From: Nocardiopsis sp. FR4
GTDB lineage: Bacteria > Actinomycetota > Actinomycetes > Streptosporangiales > Streptosporangiaceae
Assembly (NCBI RefSeq): GCF_009830945.1
Contig: NZ_VWVV01000034.1
Location: 16,581 to 80,580, forward strand
DNA length: 64,000 nt
Reading direction: 5' to 3'
Positions 24,634-35,862 of the stretch are shown here, piece by piece. Both the position numbers and the translations under genes were made by a program. Position 1 is the stretch's first letter. Each line of letters begins with the position of its first letter. The notes below the pieces were generated by a model. It did no database searches. It saw only the letters and a program-made list of their open reading frames with translations, and was not told where the DNA came from.

Positions 24634-25257
24634 GTCCGGGGGTGCGGGCGCGGGCGGGGGACCGTCCGCGCCCGCACCTCGGGCGCTCGCCCGGTCGCTC
24701 CACGTGTCCGGTCGCGAACTCCCCGCGAGCCCGACTTAGCGGATAAAATGGACATACACGCAGGTCGTGGCGGTTCGGTGAAGGCGATGCGAATCCGCGG
24801 CGATCCGCGTAGAACCAAACTCCTCCGCGGGGCATCACCACCAGGGTGGGTATCGCTCCCCCACGTGGTCGGACCCCGACACCCGGTAGTGCTCCGGGAT
24901 GCCGGATCCGCCGTCGTCCGGCGCGTTCGCGGTGGGGTGTCCACGGCAGGCCGAGGAGGAGCGAAACCCTTCCTGGACAGGGATATGGTTTAAAGTCGAG
25001 TGTTCCCCGGAGGCCTCGTGGCCCACCGGATCGGGTGTCCCGGCAACGGCGGATACCCTCACCGGGGGTGACAAGGAGGACGACGCGGGGGATGAGACCT
25101 AGCGACCGACCGTGCGAGGCGCACCGCTGGCACGACAGCGGAACGTCTCGCCGCGTTCCGGGCGGTGGGCGGGCCCAGCGCCCGCGTGGTGCCCGGCACG
25201 TGTCACCGATCAGCCGAATCAAGCACCGCCCCGTGCGGTAGGAGGCCGAGCCGACCT
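24634..25257. other. Long intergenic region before the FHA gene
   Basis: No gene I can defend in 620 bp. A GGATAAAATGG patch at about 24740-24750 looks like a -10 region. A 49-codon frame (25092-25241, MRPSDRPCEAHRWHDSG...) has AAGGAGG about 12 nt upstream but an Arg/Pro-rich composition typical of chance frames. The region probably carries the promoter and leader of the FHA gene. Confidence 0.4.
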
Positions 25258-25800
25258 ATGTCGAGCGTTTACTGCACGCAGTGCGGTCACGCCGTTGCGG
25301 ATGATGCCCGTTTCTGCTCCCACTGTGGAACCCCCCTCCGCAGGGCCGAACAGCAGGGCCCCCGACCCGGCGCTGGCGGGGAGTCCGGCGGAGACGTCAC
25401 TTCCACGATCTCCCTCTCGGGCATACAGGCCCTGGAGGAGGAGGAGTCCGGTGAGGAGCTGGGCGGCGACGACCCCGCCAACCCCGACGCGCTGCCGCCG
25501 GGTACGGCGCTGCTCGTGGTCAAGCGCGGCCCCAACGTCGGGAGCCGCTTCCTGCTGGACAGTGACGTGACCACCGCCGGCCGCCACCCCAACAGCGACA
25601 TCTTCCTGGACGACGTCACCGTCTCCCGGCGCCACGTGGAGTTCTTCCGCCGCGGCGACGGGTTCGGCGTCCGCGACGTGGGCAGCCTCAACGGCACCTA
25701 CGTCAACCGCGAGCCGGTCGACGAGGCCCAGCTCGGCGGCGGGGACGAGATCCAGATCGGTAAGTTCCGCATGGTCCTGCTGACCAAGCCGCGCCGCTGA
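25258..25800 (+). CDS. FHA-domain protein with N-terminal zinc ribbon (GarA/OdhI-like)
   Basis: 180 residues. An N-terminal zinc ribbon (YCTQCGHAVADDARFCSHCG, residues 5-24) is followed by an acidic linker with STISLSGIQALEEEESGE. The C-terminal FHA domain (about 80-178) has the phosphothreonine-binding landmarks TTAGRHPNSDIFL, VSRRHVEF and GSLNGTYVNREPV. Relatives (GarA, OdhI) switch 2-oxoglutarate metabolism when a conserved Thr in an N-terminal TT motif is phosphorylated by Ser/Thr kinases; here TSTISL occupies the equivalent region but I see no classic ETTS motif. ATG 25258 was chosen because the zinc ribbon starts immediately after it. Confidence 0.85.
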   Translation: MSSVYCTQCGHAVADDARFCSHCGTPLRRAEQQGPRPGAGGESGGDVTSTISLSGIQALEEEESGEELGGDDPANPDALPPGTALLVVKRGPNVGSRFLLDSDVTTAGRHPNSDIFLDDVTVSRRHVEFFRRGDGFGVRDVGSLNGTYVNREPVDEAQLGGGDEIQIGKFRMVLLTKPRR

Positions 25801-25970
25801 GGAGCGGACGGCCTCGAGCGGGAGCGGCGGGCGGGCCGAAGAGGTTTGCGGCCCCCCGCCGCCGGAGAACTTTGTAACGAAGGGTGCCGATTTCGCCCTC
25901 GGGTCCTGATCCACGGGGTGAGCAGGGACGAGCGCCCATCCGGCATGATGACTCGTGGGACGGAGACGCT

Positions 25971-26444
25971 GTGAAGCACATGGAGGTCGTCGGCGTCCGG
26001 GTTGAGATGCCCTCGAACCAGCCGATAGTCCTGCTCAAGGAATCCGATGGGGACCGCTACCTGCCGATCTGGATCGGCGGTGTGGAGGCGACCGCGATCG
26101 CGCTGGCCCAGCAGGGTGTCGCACCAGCCAGGCCGCTCACGCACGACCTGTTCCGGGACGTGCTCAACGCCCTGGACACCGCGCTCACCACGGTGAACAT
26201 CACCGGCCTCAGCGACGGCATCTTCTACGCCGAACTGGTCTTCAGCAACGGTGTGGAGGTCAGTGCGCGGCCCTCCGACTCGATCGCGCTGGCGTTGCGC
26301 ACCGGAACGCCGATCTACGCGCACGAGGACGTGATCGCCGAGGCGGGGATGCCCATTCCGGACGAGCAGGAGGACCAGGTCGAGGCCTTCCGGGAGTTCC
26401 TGGACAACATCTCGCCCGAGGACTTCGGCAGACGTACCGAGTAG
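25971..26444 (+). CDS. Bifunctional nuclease domain protein (DUF151)
   Basis: 157 residues. The DUF151 core covers almost the whole protein: PIVLLKESDGDRYLPIWIGG, ATAIALAQQG, THDLFRDVLNALD, GIFYAELVF and ARPSDSIALALRTGTPIY. Relatives have been shown to degrade both DNA and RNA. GTG 25971 with GGACGGAG just upstream is preferred; ATG 25980 is an alternative. It lies between an FHA gene and a MerR gene, the order seen in Streptomyces and relatives. Confidence 0.88.
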   Translation: MKHMEVVGVRVEMPSNQPIVLLKESDGDRYLPIWIGGVEATAIALAQQGVAPARPLTHDLFRDVLNALDTALTTVNITGLSDGIFYAELVFSNGVEVSARPSDSIALALRTGTPIYAHEDVIAEAGMPIPDEQEDQVEAFREFLDNISPEDFGRRTE

Positions 26445-26692
26445 GCGCCCGTGCGGGCTGTCGTACGCGGGACCCGTGCGGACGGCGGGTCCCAGGCGCG
26501 TGTGCGGTGTTCGGGCACGGCCGCGGGTGGCATGCTGTGACCTGCGGCTTCTCCTTGATGGCCGGTGATAGGTTGGGAGCGGGAATGGCCGTAACGGTCC
26601 GGGCCGAACCCCCGGCGGGCTCCTCGCCCGCCTCCGGGGCGGCTCCGCGGCTCCGCCGCCGCGCGCACTTGGCGACGCGCCGTGCGGTGTCG

Positions 26693-26721
26693 TTGACGCT
26701 GCCGGTCGGCCGTCCTACCGT
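26693..26721 (+). promoter_or_regulatory. Candidate promoter of the MerR gene
   Basis: TTGACG (26693-26698), 17-bp spacer, TACCGT (26716-26721), a common actinobacterial -35/-10 combination. It lies in an otherwise featureless 363-bp gap and would give an 80-nt leader. Confidence 0.4.
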
Positions 26722-26807
26722 CAGTGCAGTAGAACCCGCGGCGCACCCCATCCCTGAGTGGACATCCCCTGTCAAGACCGCCGTGGGACGAGGAGCCGGA
26801 GGTCGGC

Positions 26808-27401
26808 GTGGCGGTAGCGGGCGGCAAGCGGGATCCCCATGACAGGCGGTCCGCGCTGCGGCTAGCGGGGCAGCAGGGCCTACTGTGCGAAGAGGACGTG
26901 GTGGCGCTGCCTATGGACGTCGGGTATCGGGGCCCCGCGGCGTGTACGGCCGCCGGGATCAGCTACCGCCAGCTCGACTACTGGGCCAGAACGGGCCTGG
27001 TGGAGCCGAGCGTGCGCGCCGGAGCCCACAACGCCCCCCTGTACAGCCTTCCGGACATCCTGCTGCTCAAGGTGGCCAAACGACTCCTGGACACCGGCAT
27101 CTCCCTGCAGCAGATCCGTACCGCCGTCGACCATCTGCGCGGACGCGCTGCCCCCGACCTGGCCCGCATCACCCTGATGAGCGACGGCGTCAGCGTCTAC
27201 GAGTGCACCTCGCCCGAGGAGGTCGTCGACCTCATGCAGCGCGGCCAGGGCATGTTCGGCCTGGCCCTGGCCAACGTCTGGCGCGAGCTGGAGGAGGCGC
27301 TGGGCGTGGTCCCGGCCGAGGAGCGGGCCGACCTGCCCGCCGCCGCCCCCCAACCCGTGGACGAGCTCGCCAGGCGCCGCAGGGAGCGGCGCACCGGCTG
27401 A
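26808..27401 (+). CDS. MerR-family regulator
   Basis: 197 residues. A winged-helix MerR DNA-binding domain occupies about residues 40-110: GISYRQLDYWARTGLVEPSV, LYSLPDILLLKVAKRLLDTG, ISLQQIRTAVDHLRG. The C-terminal part has no Cys cluster, so it is not a metal-responsive MerR. It belongs to the conserved group found beside FHA and DUF151 genes upstream of gcvP in actinomycetes. GTG 26808 has CGGAGG upstream. The regulon is not evident from the sequence. Confidence 0.85.
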   Translation: MAVAGGKRDPHDRRSALRLAGQQGLLCEEDVVALPMDVGYRGPAACTAAGISYRQLDYWARTGLVEPSVRAGAHNAPLYSLPDILLLKVAKRLLDTGISLQQIRTAVDHLRGRAAPDLARITLMSDGVSVYECTSPEEVVDLMQRGQGMFGLALANVWRELEEALGVVPAEERADLPAAAPQPVDELARRRRERRTG

Positions 27402-27582
27402 GCCCTCCGCACCGCTGCGGGTCGCGCACACCGTGCCGGGCCCTGGGACCAGCGCGTGTTCGTGCGATCCGCCATACCGGTGGGGCCGGTCCGGGGAAAC
27501 GCCTGCCCGGAGGCGGTGTCCGTGTCGGCGATCGAGTACGGTCGTAGTCACAACAGGGATGAAAACCGACATTCACCCTGCT

Positions 27583-27596
27583 TGTACACATGTACA
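27583..27596. promoter_or_regulatory. TGTACA-CA-TGTACA repeat upstream of glycine riboswitch
   Basis: Two copies of the self-complementary hexamer TGTACA separated by 2 bp, about 30 nt upstream of the riboswitch. The spacing and position suggest an operator or part of the gcvP promoter; no known regulator is assigned. Confidence 0.3.
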
Positions 27597-27614
27597 GACT
27601 GTGAGTTGGCTGTC

Positions 27615-27722
27615 GATACCGCGCGAGAGAGACCCCGGGAACGGGGCGCCGACGGGGCAATACTCCCCAGTAACCTCTCAGGCACCACGGATCGTGTGGA
27701 GGAGGCCGCTCTGGAGCCTGGG
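27615..27722 (+). ncRNA. Glycine riboswitch aptamer
   Basis: The stretch has the conserved blocks of the glycine aptamer in order: GCGAGAGAGACCCC, then GCCGACGGGGCAA (family CCGAAGGGGCAA), TACTCCCCAGTA, CCTCTCAGGCACC and GGAGGAGGCCGCTCTGGAG closing the structure. It lies 78 nt upstream of the gcvP start codon, exactly where a glycine sensor belongs, and should switch on the glycine cleavage enzyme when glycine is abundant. I see one clear aptamer rather than the classical tandem pair. Boundaries are approximate. Confidence 0.85.
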
Positions 27723-27735
27723 CACCGCCGTGCCC

Positions 27736-27788
27736 GGTGACAGAGGGGGAGACCGTCAGGAACACCGCCGACCATCGGCCCTGTCACC
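27736..27788 (+). promoter_or_regulatory. Stem adjoining the gcvP ribosome-binding site
   Basis: GGTGACAG (27736-27743) pairs with CTGTCACC (27781-27788). The second arm touches the Shine-Dalgarno AGGAGG at 27789, so this stem is a likely expression platform of the riboswitch, probably acting on translation. Confidence 0.5.
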
Positions 27789-27799
27789 AGGAGGTCTCC

Positions 27800-30694
<2,895 letters not shown>

Positions 30695-30920
30695 GGCACG
30701 GGAGCGGGACACGGCAGGGGCGTCGGCCTCCGGGTCGGCGCCCCGCCTGCGCCCAATTGCGAATCTACATCGTAAAGCAGAGCTCGTGTTGACGAACCCT
30801 TCCGGAGGGCAGGGGAAAGGGAGGGAACACCCGGGCGGATCCCGACCCGGCCAGCGACCCCTTCCGCGTTAGAGTTGCGGCGACACGGGTCGCGTTCCCA
30901 CCACGCGAACCGACGCCCCC

Positions 30921-32171
30921 ATGGAAAGCTCGACCATGACCACGACGTCCGGACCCTCCCCGCGCTCCGGTTCCGCCGAACCGCCCCAGGCCACCGACCC
31001 CCGGGACACCGAGGAGGCGGCCGCGGTCCCCGACGGGGACGCCGAGGACCTGTGCGACCAGGCCCAGGACCTCGCCGAGAGCGGCCACCTCGCCCGCGCC
31101 GCCGCGCTCTACCAGCAGGCCGCCGCCGCCCCGCACCCGGGCACGCGGGCCCGCGCCCTCCTGGGCCTGGCCGTGGTCCGGGACCGCGGCGGCGACCTTC
31201 CCGCCGCCCGGGAGGCGGCCCGCGCGGCCCTGGAGACCGGGGACGCGCGCCACGCCCCGCGCGCCGCCTACCACCTGGCGCTGTCCCTGGAGGAGGACGG
31301 GCAGGCCGAGGAGGCGGAACGCGTCTGGCGCGGGCTGCTGGACCTGGGCGGGGCCGCCTATGCCGCCGTGGCCCGCTACGGGCTGGCCCGCGCCGCCGAG
31401 GAGCGCGGTGACACCGGCGGGGCCGAGGAGCACTGGGAGGCGGCCCTGACCCTTCCGGCCGGTTCTCGGGAGATCAGCCGCCTGCACGCGGCCACGGTGG
31501 TCGACGCGGCCCGGGACCTGGCCGAGCGCCTGCTGGCCCGGGGGCTGCCCGGCGCCGCCGCGGCGGCCGTCGAGCGCGGCCTGGCGGTGGCCGACGACCC
31601 CCGGCTGCGCCTGCTGCGCGCCGCCGCCCACCTCGAACACGCCATCGCCGACGCCGGCGCGGTGGTCGAGCGCGCCGGGAGGGAGGACGGGGAGGCGCCG
31701 GAGCCGGAGACCTCGGCCGCCGCGGTGGAGGTCCTGGCGGGCCTGTTCGCGCTGAGAGGGGACCCCGCCGAGGCCGAACGGGTCTGGCGACTGGGCCTGG
31801 AGGCCTCCGGCCCCGAGACCGCGGACCGGGTGCGCGGGCGGCTGCACCGGGGGTTCGCCTCGCCCGAGGAGGAGGACGGGCGGGGTCCGTGGTGGGAGCC
31901 CTACCTGGAGGAGGCCGCGGCCAGCGCGAGCGCGCCCGCGCTGGCGGGGGAGCTGTTCGCGGTGGTCACCCAGATGCACGCTCTGCTGGCGGTGCCGGTG
32001 GTGGAGGGGGAGTCGCGCCCGGCGGTGCTGCGGGCCGCGATGGAGCAGGCCCTGCGCACCCCGAGCGAGCTGGTATGGGGCCCGGACGTGCACGCCGACT
32101 TCCGGCGTCGGCTGAGTGAGGCGATGGGTGGCCGGGACGTGCTGCCCGAGGGCTGGCCCGACCGGGGCTGA
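30921..32171 (+). CDS. TPR-repeat protein
   Basis: 416 residues, very Ala/Glu/Arg-rich and almost entirely helical. Tandem TPR-like units are visible, for example LAESGHLARAAALYQQAAAA, ARALLGLAVVRDRGGDLPAA, AAYHLALSLEEDGQAEEAER and VLAGLFALRGDPAEAERVWR. No enzymatic motif, signal peptide or membrane segment. The last 80 residues (WWEPYLEEAAAS, ELVWGPDVHADFRRRL) leave the TPR pattern and may be a separate domain. ATG 30921 or ATG 30936. Probably a protein-protein interaction scaffold; no partner is suggested by its neighbours. Confidence 0.75.
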   Translation: MESSTMTTTSGPSPRSGSAEPPQATDPRDTEEAAAVPDGDAEDLCDQAQDLAESGHLARAAALYQQAAAAPHPGTRARALLGLAVVRDRGGDLPAAREAARAALETGDARHAPRAAYHLALSLEEDGQAEEAERVWRGLLDLGGAAYAAVARYGLARAAEERGDTGGAEEHWEAALTLPAGSREISRLHAATVVDAARDLAERLLARGLPGAAAAAVERGLAVADDPRLRLLRAAAHLEHAIADAGAVVERAGREDGEAPEPETSAAAVEVLAGLFALRGDPAEAERVWRLGLEASGPETADRVRGRLHRGFASPEEEDGRGPWWEPYLEEAAASASAPALAGELFAVVTQMHALLAVPVVEGESRPAVLRAAMEQALRTPSELVWGPDVHADFRRRLSEAMGGRDVLPEGWPDRG

Positions 32172-32202
32172 GGCGCCCCGGCCGGGCGGATCCCGGGGGC
32201 GT

Positions 32203-32391
32203 TCAGGCGGCCACGCGGGGCCGGTGCGGGGCGACGACCGCCCCGTCGGGGAGCAGCTCACCGGTGTCCTCGAAGAGGACGACACCGTTGCAGAGCAGGC
32301 TCCATCCCTGCTCGGGGTGGCTGGAGACGACGCGGGCGGCCTCGCGGTCGGTGTCCTCGAAGGACGGACAGGGAGGTTCGTGGCTGCACAT
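32203..32391 (-). CDS. DUF5999 small protein
   Basis: 62 residues starting MCSHEPPCPSFEDTDREAAR and continuing VVSSHPEQGWSLLCNGVVLF, EDTGELLPDG, APHRP. This is the full DUF5999 pattern of short Cys-containing actinobacterial proteins of unknown function. I placed the start at ATG 32391 because GAAAGG is 8 nt upstream and the family starts at MC; an in-frame ATG at 32412 would add seven residues. The three N- and mid-region Cys could bind metal. Confidence 0.8.
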   Translation of the reverse strand: MCSHEPPCPSFEDTDREAARVVSSHPEQGWSLLCNGVVLFEDTGELLPDGAVVAPHRPRVAA

Positions 32392-32573
32392 GGGACAGGC
32401 CTTTCGGTCCAAAGGGCTCGTCGTTGAGCTGACGCCAAGAATAGTGGCTCACATCACATGTGTGTTGTGGTTTGGGGCGGATGTGGTGGCCGTGTCGTTG
32501 TCGTCCGCTCGCGTCCGGTGAGACGCTCCCGGTCGGGCGGAGGTTCTCGCCTCCTCGGTCCGGGCGCGGGCCC

Positions 32574-34004
32574 TCAGTACCCGCCGCGCGTACGGCGTGC
32601 CGCCGGGCGGCTGCGCATGCCCGCCCCCGCCAGGCCACCGTGCTGGAAGACCCGGACGAGTTCGCCGCCCAGGTTGACCCCGGCGCCCAGCGCCAGGGCG
32701 ACCGTGACGGCCTCGGCCAGGCCGAGCAGGCCCAGCACCGCGTTGCCCTGGGTGATCTCGATCAGGCCCCGGTAGAGGATGCTTCCCGGCAGCAGCGGCG
32801 CGATCGAGGGCACGAGGTAGGGCAGGACCGGTCTGCGGGTGCGCCGGGCCAGCCAGTGGCCGACCACGCCGACCGCGACCGCGCCCGCGAGTGTGCCCAC
32901 CACCGGGGCCACCTGGAGCAGGTCGCGCAGGTTGGCGTAGATGAGCCAGATCATCACGCCCAGGGCGCCGATCATCGGCAGCATCCGGGGCGGCACGGCG
33001 AGGGAGATGGCGAAGGCCATCGCGATCCCGGCCGCGCCGATGAGGACCTGGGGCTCTGTGGAGGTGCCCGCCGAGGGCAGGGTGTCCAGGTCGATCTGCA
33101 CACCCAGGCGCTGGGCGGTGTAGGCGACGGCGGCCACGCCCGAGACGATCGCGCCCAGGATGAAGAAGGTCTCCAGCAGGCGGGCCGCCGCCGAGACGTA
33201 GGTGCCGCTGATGCCGTCCTGGAGGCTGGAGACCAGGGGGCGTCCGGGGAGCAGGGCCATGATGTTGCCGGTGATGATGGCTCCGGCCTGCAGGCCCAGC
33301 TCCAGGGTGTTGCTCACCCAGAGCAGGGCCACGCCGATGGTCGCGGCGACCACGGCCGCGGCGGCCATCTGGTAGAACTCCGCGACGCCGCGCTTGGCCA
33401 GGAACACGGCGGTGCGGTCGCCGAGCACGGTGGCGAGGAAGGCCACGGTGGCCACGATCACGCCGCCGCCCATCATCATGCTCGCACTGGAGGCGATCAG
33501 GCCGAATCCGACGGCGATGAGCCAGTTGGGGTAGGGCATGCGGGCGCGGCGGATGCGGGCCAGGCGGGCGGTGGCGTCCTCCAGTTCCAGCAGGCCCAGC
33601 GCGGCCTCCTGGACCAGGGCGTGCAGTTCGCCGACACGGAAGTAGTCCAGGGTGCGGCGGCGGACCACGCGTTCGCCGGTGATCGGGGGGTGGTCGCCGC
33701 CGGGGTGGGTGGACAGGGTGATGGTGGTGAAGGTGACCGAGACCTCGGAGCGGGGCAGGTCGAAGGCGACGGAGAGGCTGAGCATGGCCTCGCTGACCGC
33801 CTCGGTGCCCTCGCCGCTGGCCAGCATGAGTTCTCCCACGCGCAGCACCAGGTCGATGGCGCGCGCGTCGGGGAGTGCGACCTCCTCGTCCTCGTCGAGG
33901 CCGTCGGGGGTCAGTTCGCTCTCGTGTGCGGCCCGCCAGTCCCGCATCCTGCTGAGCAGGCGGTCCTCGCCGGGGGGCACGGGCCGTTCCCGCTTGCTTG
34001 GCAT
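32574..34004 (-). CDS. Threonine/serine exporter, ThrE family
   Basis: 476 residues. The N-terminal cytoplasmic domain (about 50-165: VGELMLASGEGTEAVSEAML, SEVSVTFTTITLSTH) and the membrane domain with some ten helices (ASMMMGGGVIVATVAFLATV; IITGNIMALLPGRPLVSSLQ; LPYLVPSIAPLLPGSILYRG) match the fused ThrE exporters of actinobacteria, which export L-threonine and L-serine. The loop LPGRPLVSSLQDGISG corresponds to the conserved family motif between helices. The same-strand regulator gene is 200 bp upstream. Confidence 0.88.
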   Translation of the reverse strand: MPSKRERPVPPGEDRLLSRMRDWRAAHESELTPDGLDEDEEVALPDARAIDLVLRVGELMLASGEGTEAVSEAMLSLSVAFDLPRSEVSVTFTTITLSTHPGGDHPPITGERVVRRRTLDYFRVGELHALVQEAALGLLELEDATARLARIRRARMPYPNWLIAVGFGLIASSASMMMGGGVIVATVAFLATVLGDRTAVFLAKRGVAEFYQMAAAAVVAATIGVALLWVSNTLELGLQAGAIITGNIMALLPGRPLVSSLQDGISGTYVSAAARLLETFFILGAIVSGVAAVAYTAQRLGVQIDLDTLPSAGTSTEPQVLIGAAGIAMAFAISLAVPPRMLPMIGALGVMIWLIYANLRDLLQVAPVVGTLAGAVAVGVVGHWLARRTRRPVLPYLVPSIAPLLPGSILYRGLIEITQGNAVLGLLGLAEAVTVALALGAGVNLGGELVRVFQHGGLAGAGMRSRPAARRTRGGY

Positions 34005-34204
34005 CCCTGTCTCCGTTCCCTCCTCGCCTGTACCCCGTGGTGGTCGGCGCGATGATCAAACCCTTGAGGGGACGCGGTCCACGGGGGCCGGGTTCGCCCG
34101 GGGCGGGGGTGGTCGCCGGTGAGTTCGGTCACCGGGCCAATCCTGTCAAGGCCCGCGGTCCTCCGACAGCGACGCGCCGGGGCCGTGCGGGGGCGGGGTC
34201 GGGG

Positions 34205-34894
34205 TCAGCGCGGGGGATCGGTGTCGCTCTCCCCGGGGCGGACCAGGCCGTGTTCGTAGGCGTGGACCACCGCCTGGAGGCGGTCGCGCAGGCCCAGTTT
34301 GGTGAGGATGCTGCCGACGTGGGACTTGACGGTGGTCTCGCCCAGGACGAGGTGCTCGGCGATCTCGGCATTGGACCACCCGCGGGCGAGCAGCCGCAGG
34401 ACCTGGTGTTCGCGGGTGCTGAGCGGGTCCTGGCCGGTGTGCTCCCGGGGCGGGGGGAGCAGGGGCGCGAAGCGTTCCAGCAGGCGGCCGAGGACGGGCG
34501 GGGAGATGACGGCGGCCCCGTCGGCGACCACCTGCACGGCGGTGAGGAGTTCGGCGGGCGGGGTGTCCTTGAGGAGGAAGCCGGCGGCGCCCGCGCGCAG
34601 GACTCCGACGGCGTACTCGTCCAGGTCGAAGGTGGTCAGGGCCAGGACCCGCACGCGGTGGCCGCCCTGGCGGGCCCAGGAGGTGATCTGCGCGGTGGCC
34701 TCGACGCCGTCCGTGCCGGGCATGCGTACGTCCATGAGGACGACGTCGGGGAGCAGGCATCGGGTCGCGCTCACCGCCTCGCGTCCGTCGGAGGCCTCGC
34801 CCACCACCGACACGTGCGGAGCCGACTCCAGGATCATGCGGAAGCCGGCGCGGATGAGGGGCTGGTCGTCGACCAGCAGGACTGAGACGGGCAC
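34205..34894 (-). CDS. NarL/LuxR-type response regulator
   Basis: 229 residues. The receiver domain (1-120) has the acidic pair in LLVDDQPLIRAG, the phosphoacceptor Asp in DVVLMDVRMPG and the conserved Lys in FLLKDTPPAEL. The C-terminal LuxR HTH (about 155-215) reads LSTREHQVLRLLARGWSNAE and ETTVKSHVGSILTKLGLRDR. No histidine kinase is adjacent on either side, so it is an orphan in this window. The neighbouring ThrE exporter on the same strand is a possible but unproven target. Confidence 0.9.
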   Translation of the reverse strand: MPVSVLLVDDQPLIRAGFRMILESAPHVSVVGEASDGREAVSATRCLLPDVVLMDVRMPGTDGVEATAQITSWARQGGHRVRVLALTTFDLDEYAVGVLRAGAAGFLLKDTPPAELLTAVQVVADGAAVISPPVLGRLLERFAPLLPPPREHTGQDPLSTREHQVLRLLARGWSNAEIAEHLVLGETTVKSHVGSILTKLGLRDRLQAVVHAYEHGLVRPGESDTDPPR

Positions 34895-34928
34895 AGGGGG
34901 AATTGTGCCGTACGCGGGAGGGCGCGGG

Positions 34929-35765
34929 TCATCCGCCGGCGGTGGTGTCGGGGGTGTGCGGTGTCGGGGCGGGCAGGGGCGGCGGGGTGCCGCCGAAGGC
35001 GGGGCACAGGGCCTGGTGCTCGCACCACCCGCAGAGCCTGCTCTTCCTGGGCTCCCACACCCCGGCGCGTCCGGCGGCCTCGATGCGGGCCCAGATGTCG
35101 GAGATCTCGGTCTCGGCGACGCGGAGTTCGTCCTCGGTGGGTTCGTACCAGCGCACCGCGCCGTCGCCGCCGAGGTAGACGAGTTGCAGGCGGGTGGGGA
35201 CGACGCCGAGGTCGCGCCAGATCATGACGGCGTAGAAGAAGATCTGGAAGCGGGCCTTGTCCTCGAAACGGGGGTGGGGTGACTTGCCGGTCTTGTAGTC
35301 GACGACGCGGATCTGGCCGGAGGGGGCGACGTCGATGCGGTCGACGTATCCGCGCAGGCGCAGCCCGGTGGGGAGGGCGACCTCCAGGCGCAGTTCGCGG
35401 TCGCGGGGTTCGAGCGCGGCGGGGTTCTCCAGGTCGAAGTAGCGGCGGACCAGGGCGCGGGCCGACTCCAGCCAGGCGTCGCGCGCGGTCTCGTCGCCGA
35501 AGAGGTCCTCGACCTCGGGGGTGCGTTCGCGCAGGCGTTTCCACTCAGGTTCGACGAGGCTGAGGGCGTTGCGGGGGGTGCGGGACTCGGCGGGGAGTTC
35601 GTAGAGGCGTTCCAGGCAGGCGTGGACGAGGGTGCCGCGCAGTGCCGCCGCGCTGGGCGCCTCGGGGAGGCGGTCGATGGTGCGGAAGCGGAACAGCAGG
35701 GGGCACTGCAGGAAGTCGGAGGCCCGGGAGGGGGAGAGGGCGGACGGCAGGGGCGCGGTGGTCAT
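34929..35765 (-). CDS. RecB-family PD-(D/E)XK nuclease with Fe-S cysteines
   Basis: 278 residues. Nuclease core motifs: RGTLVHACLERLYELP (His), the Asp of GYVDRIDVAPSG and the EXK-type VVDYKTGKSPHP. Four Cys are placed as in Cas4/AddB-type Fe-S nucleases: one near the N-terminus in FLQCPLLFRFR and three at the C-terminus in LCGWCEHQALCP. This is the RecB-like single-domain exonuclease that actinomycetes keep beside the site-2 protease and trmI/arc genes. Divergent from the site-2 protease. No CRISPR array or cas gene is present, so it is not a Cas4 in context. Confidence 0.9.
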   Translation of the reverse strand: MTTAPLPSALSPSRASDFLQCPLLFRFRTIDRLPEAPSAAALRGTLVHACLERLYELPAESRTPRNALSLVEPEWKRLRERTPEVEDLFGDETARDAWLESARALVRRYFDLENPAALEPRDRELRLEVALPTGLRLRGYVDRIDVAPSGQIRVVDYKTGKSPHPRFEDKARFQIFFYAVMIWRDLGVVPTRLQLVYLGGDGAVRWYEPTEDELRVAETEISDIWARIEAAGRAGVWEPRKSRLCGWCEHQALCPAFGGTPPPLPAPTPHTPDTTAGG

Positions 35766-35862
35766 GGTACGAGCCTATGAGAAGGACGTGACGGTCGGGG
35801 AGGGTGTGGATGCGGCTGTGGACGGCGGGCGGATCCGGGCGCGGTGCCCGTAGGCTGGGGGC

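Noticed and set aside
34929..35765. Cas4 of a CRISPR system
   Set aside because: The nuclease has Cas4-like cysteines, but no cas genes or repeat-spacer array occur anywhere in the window, and this locus is the usual RecB-like gene near arc.
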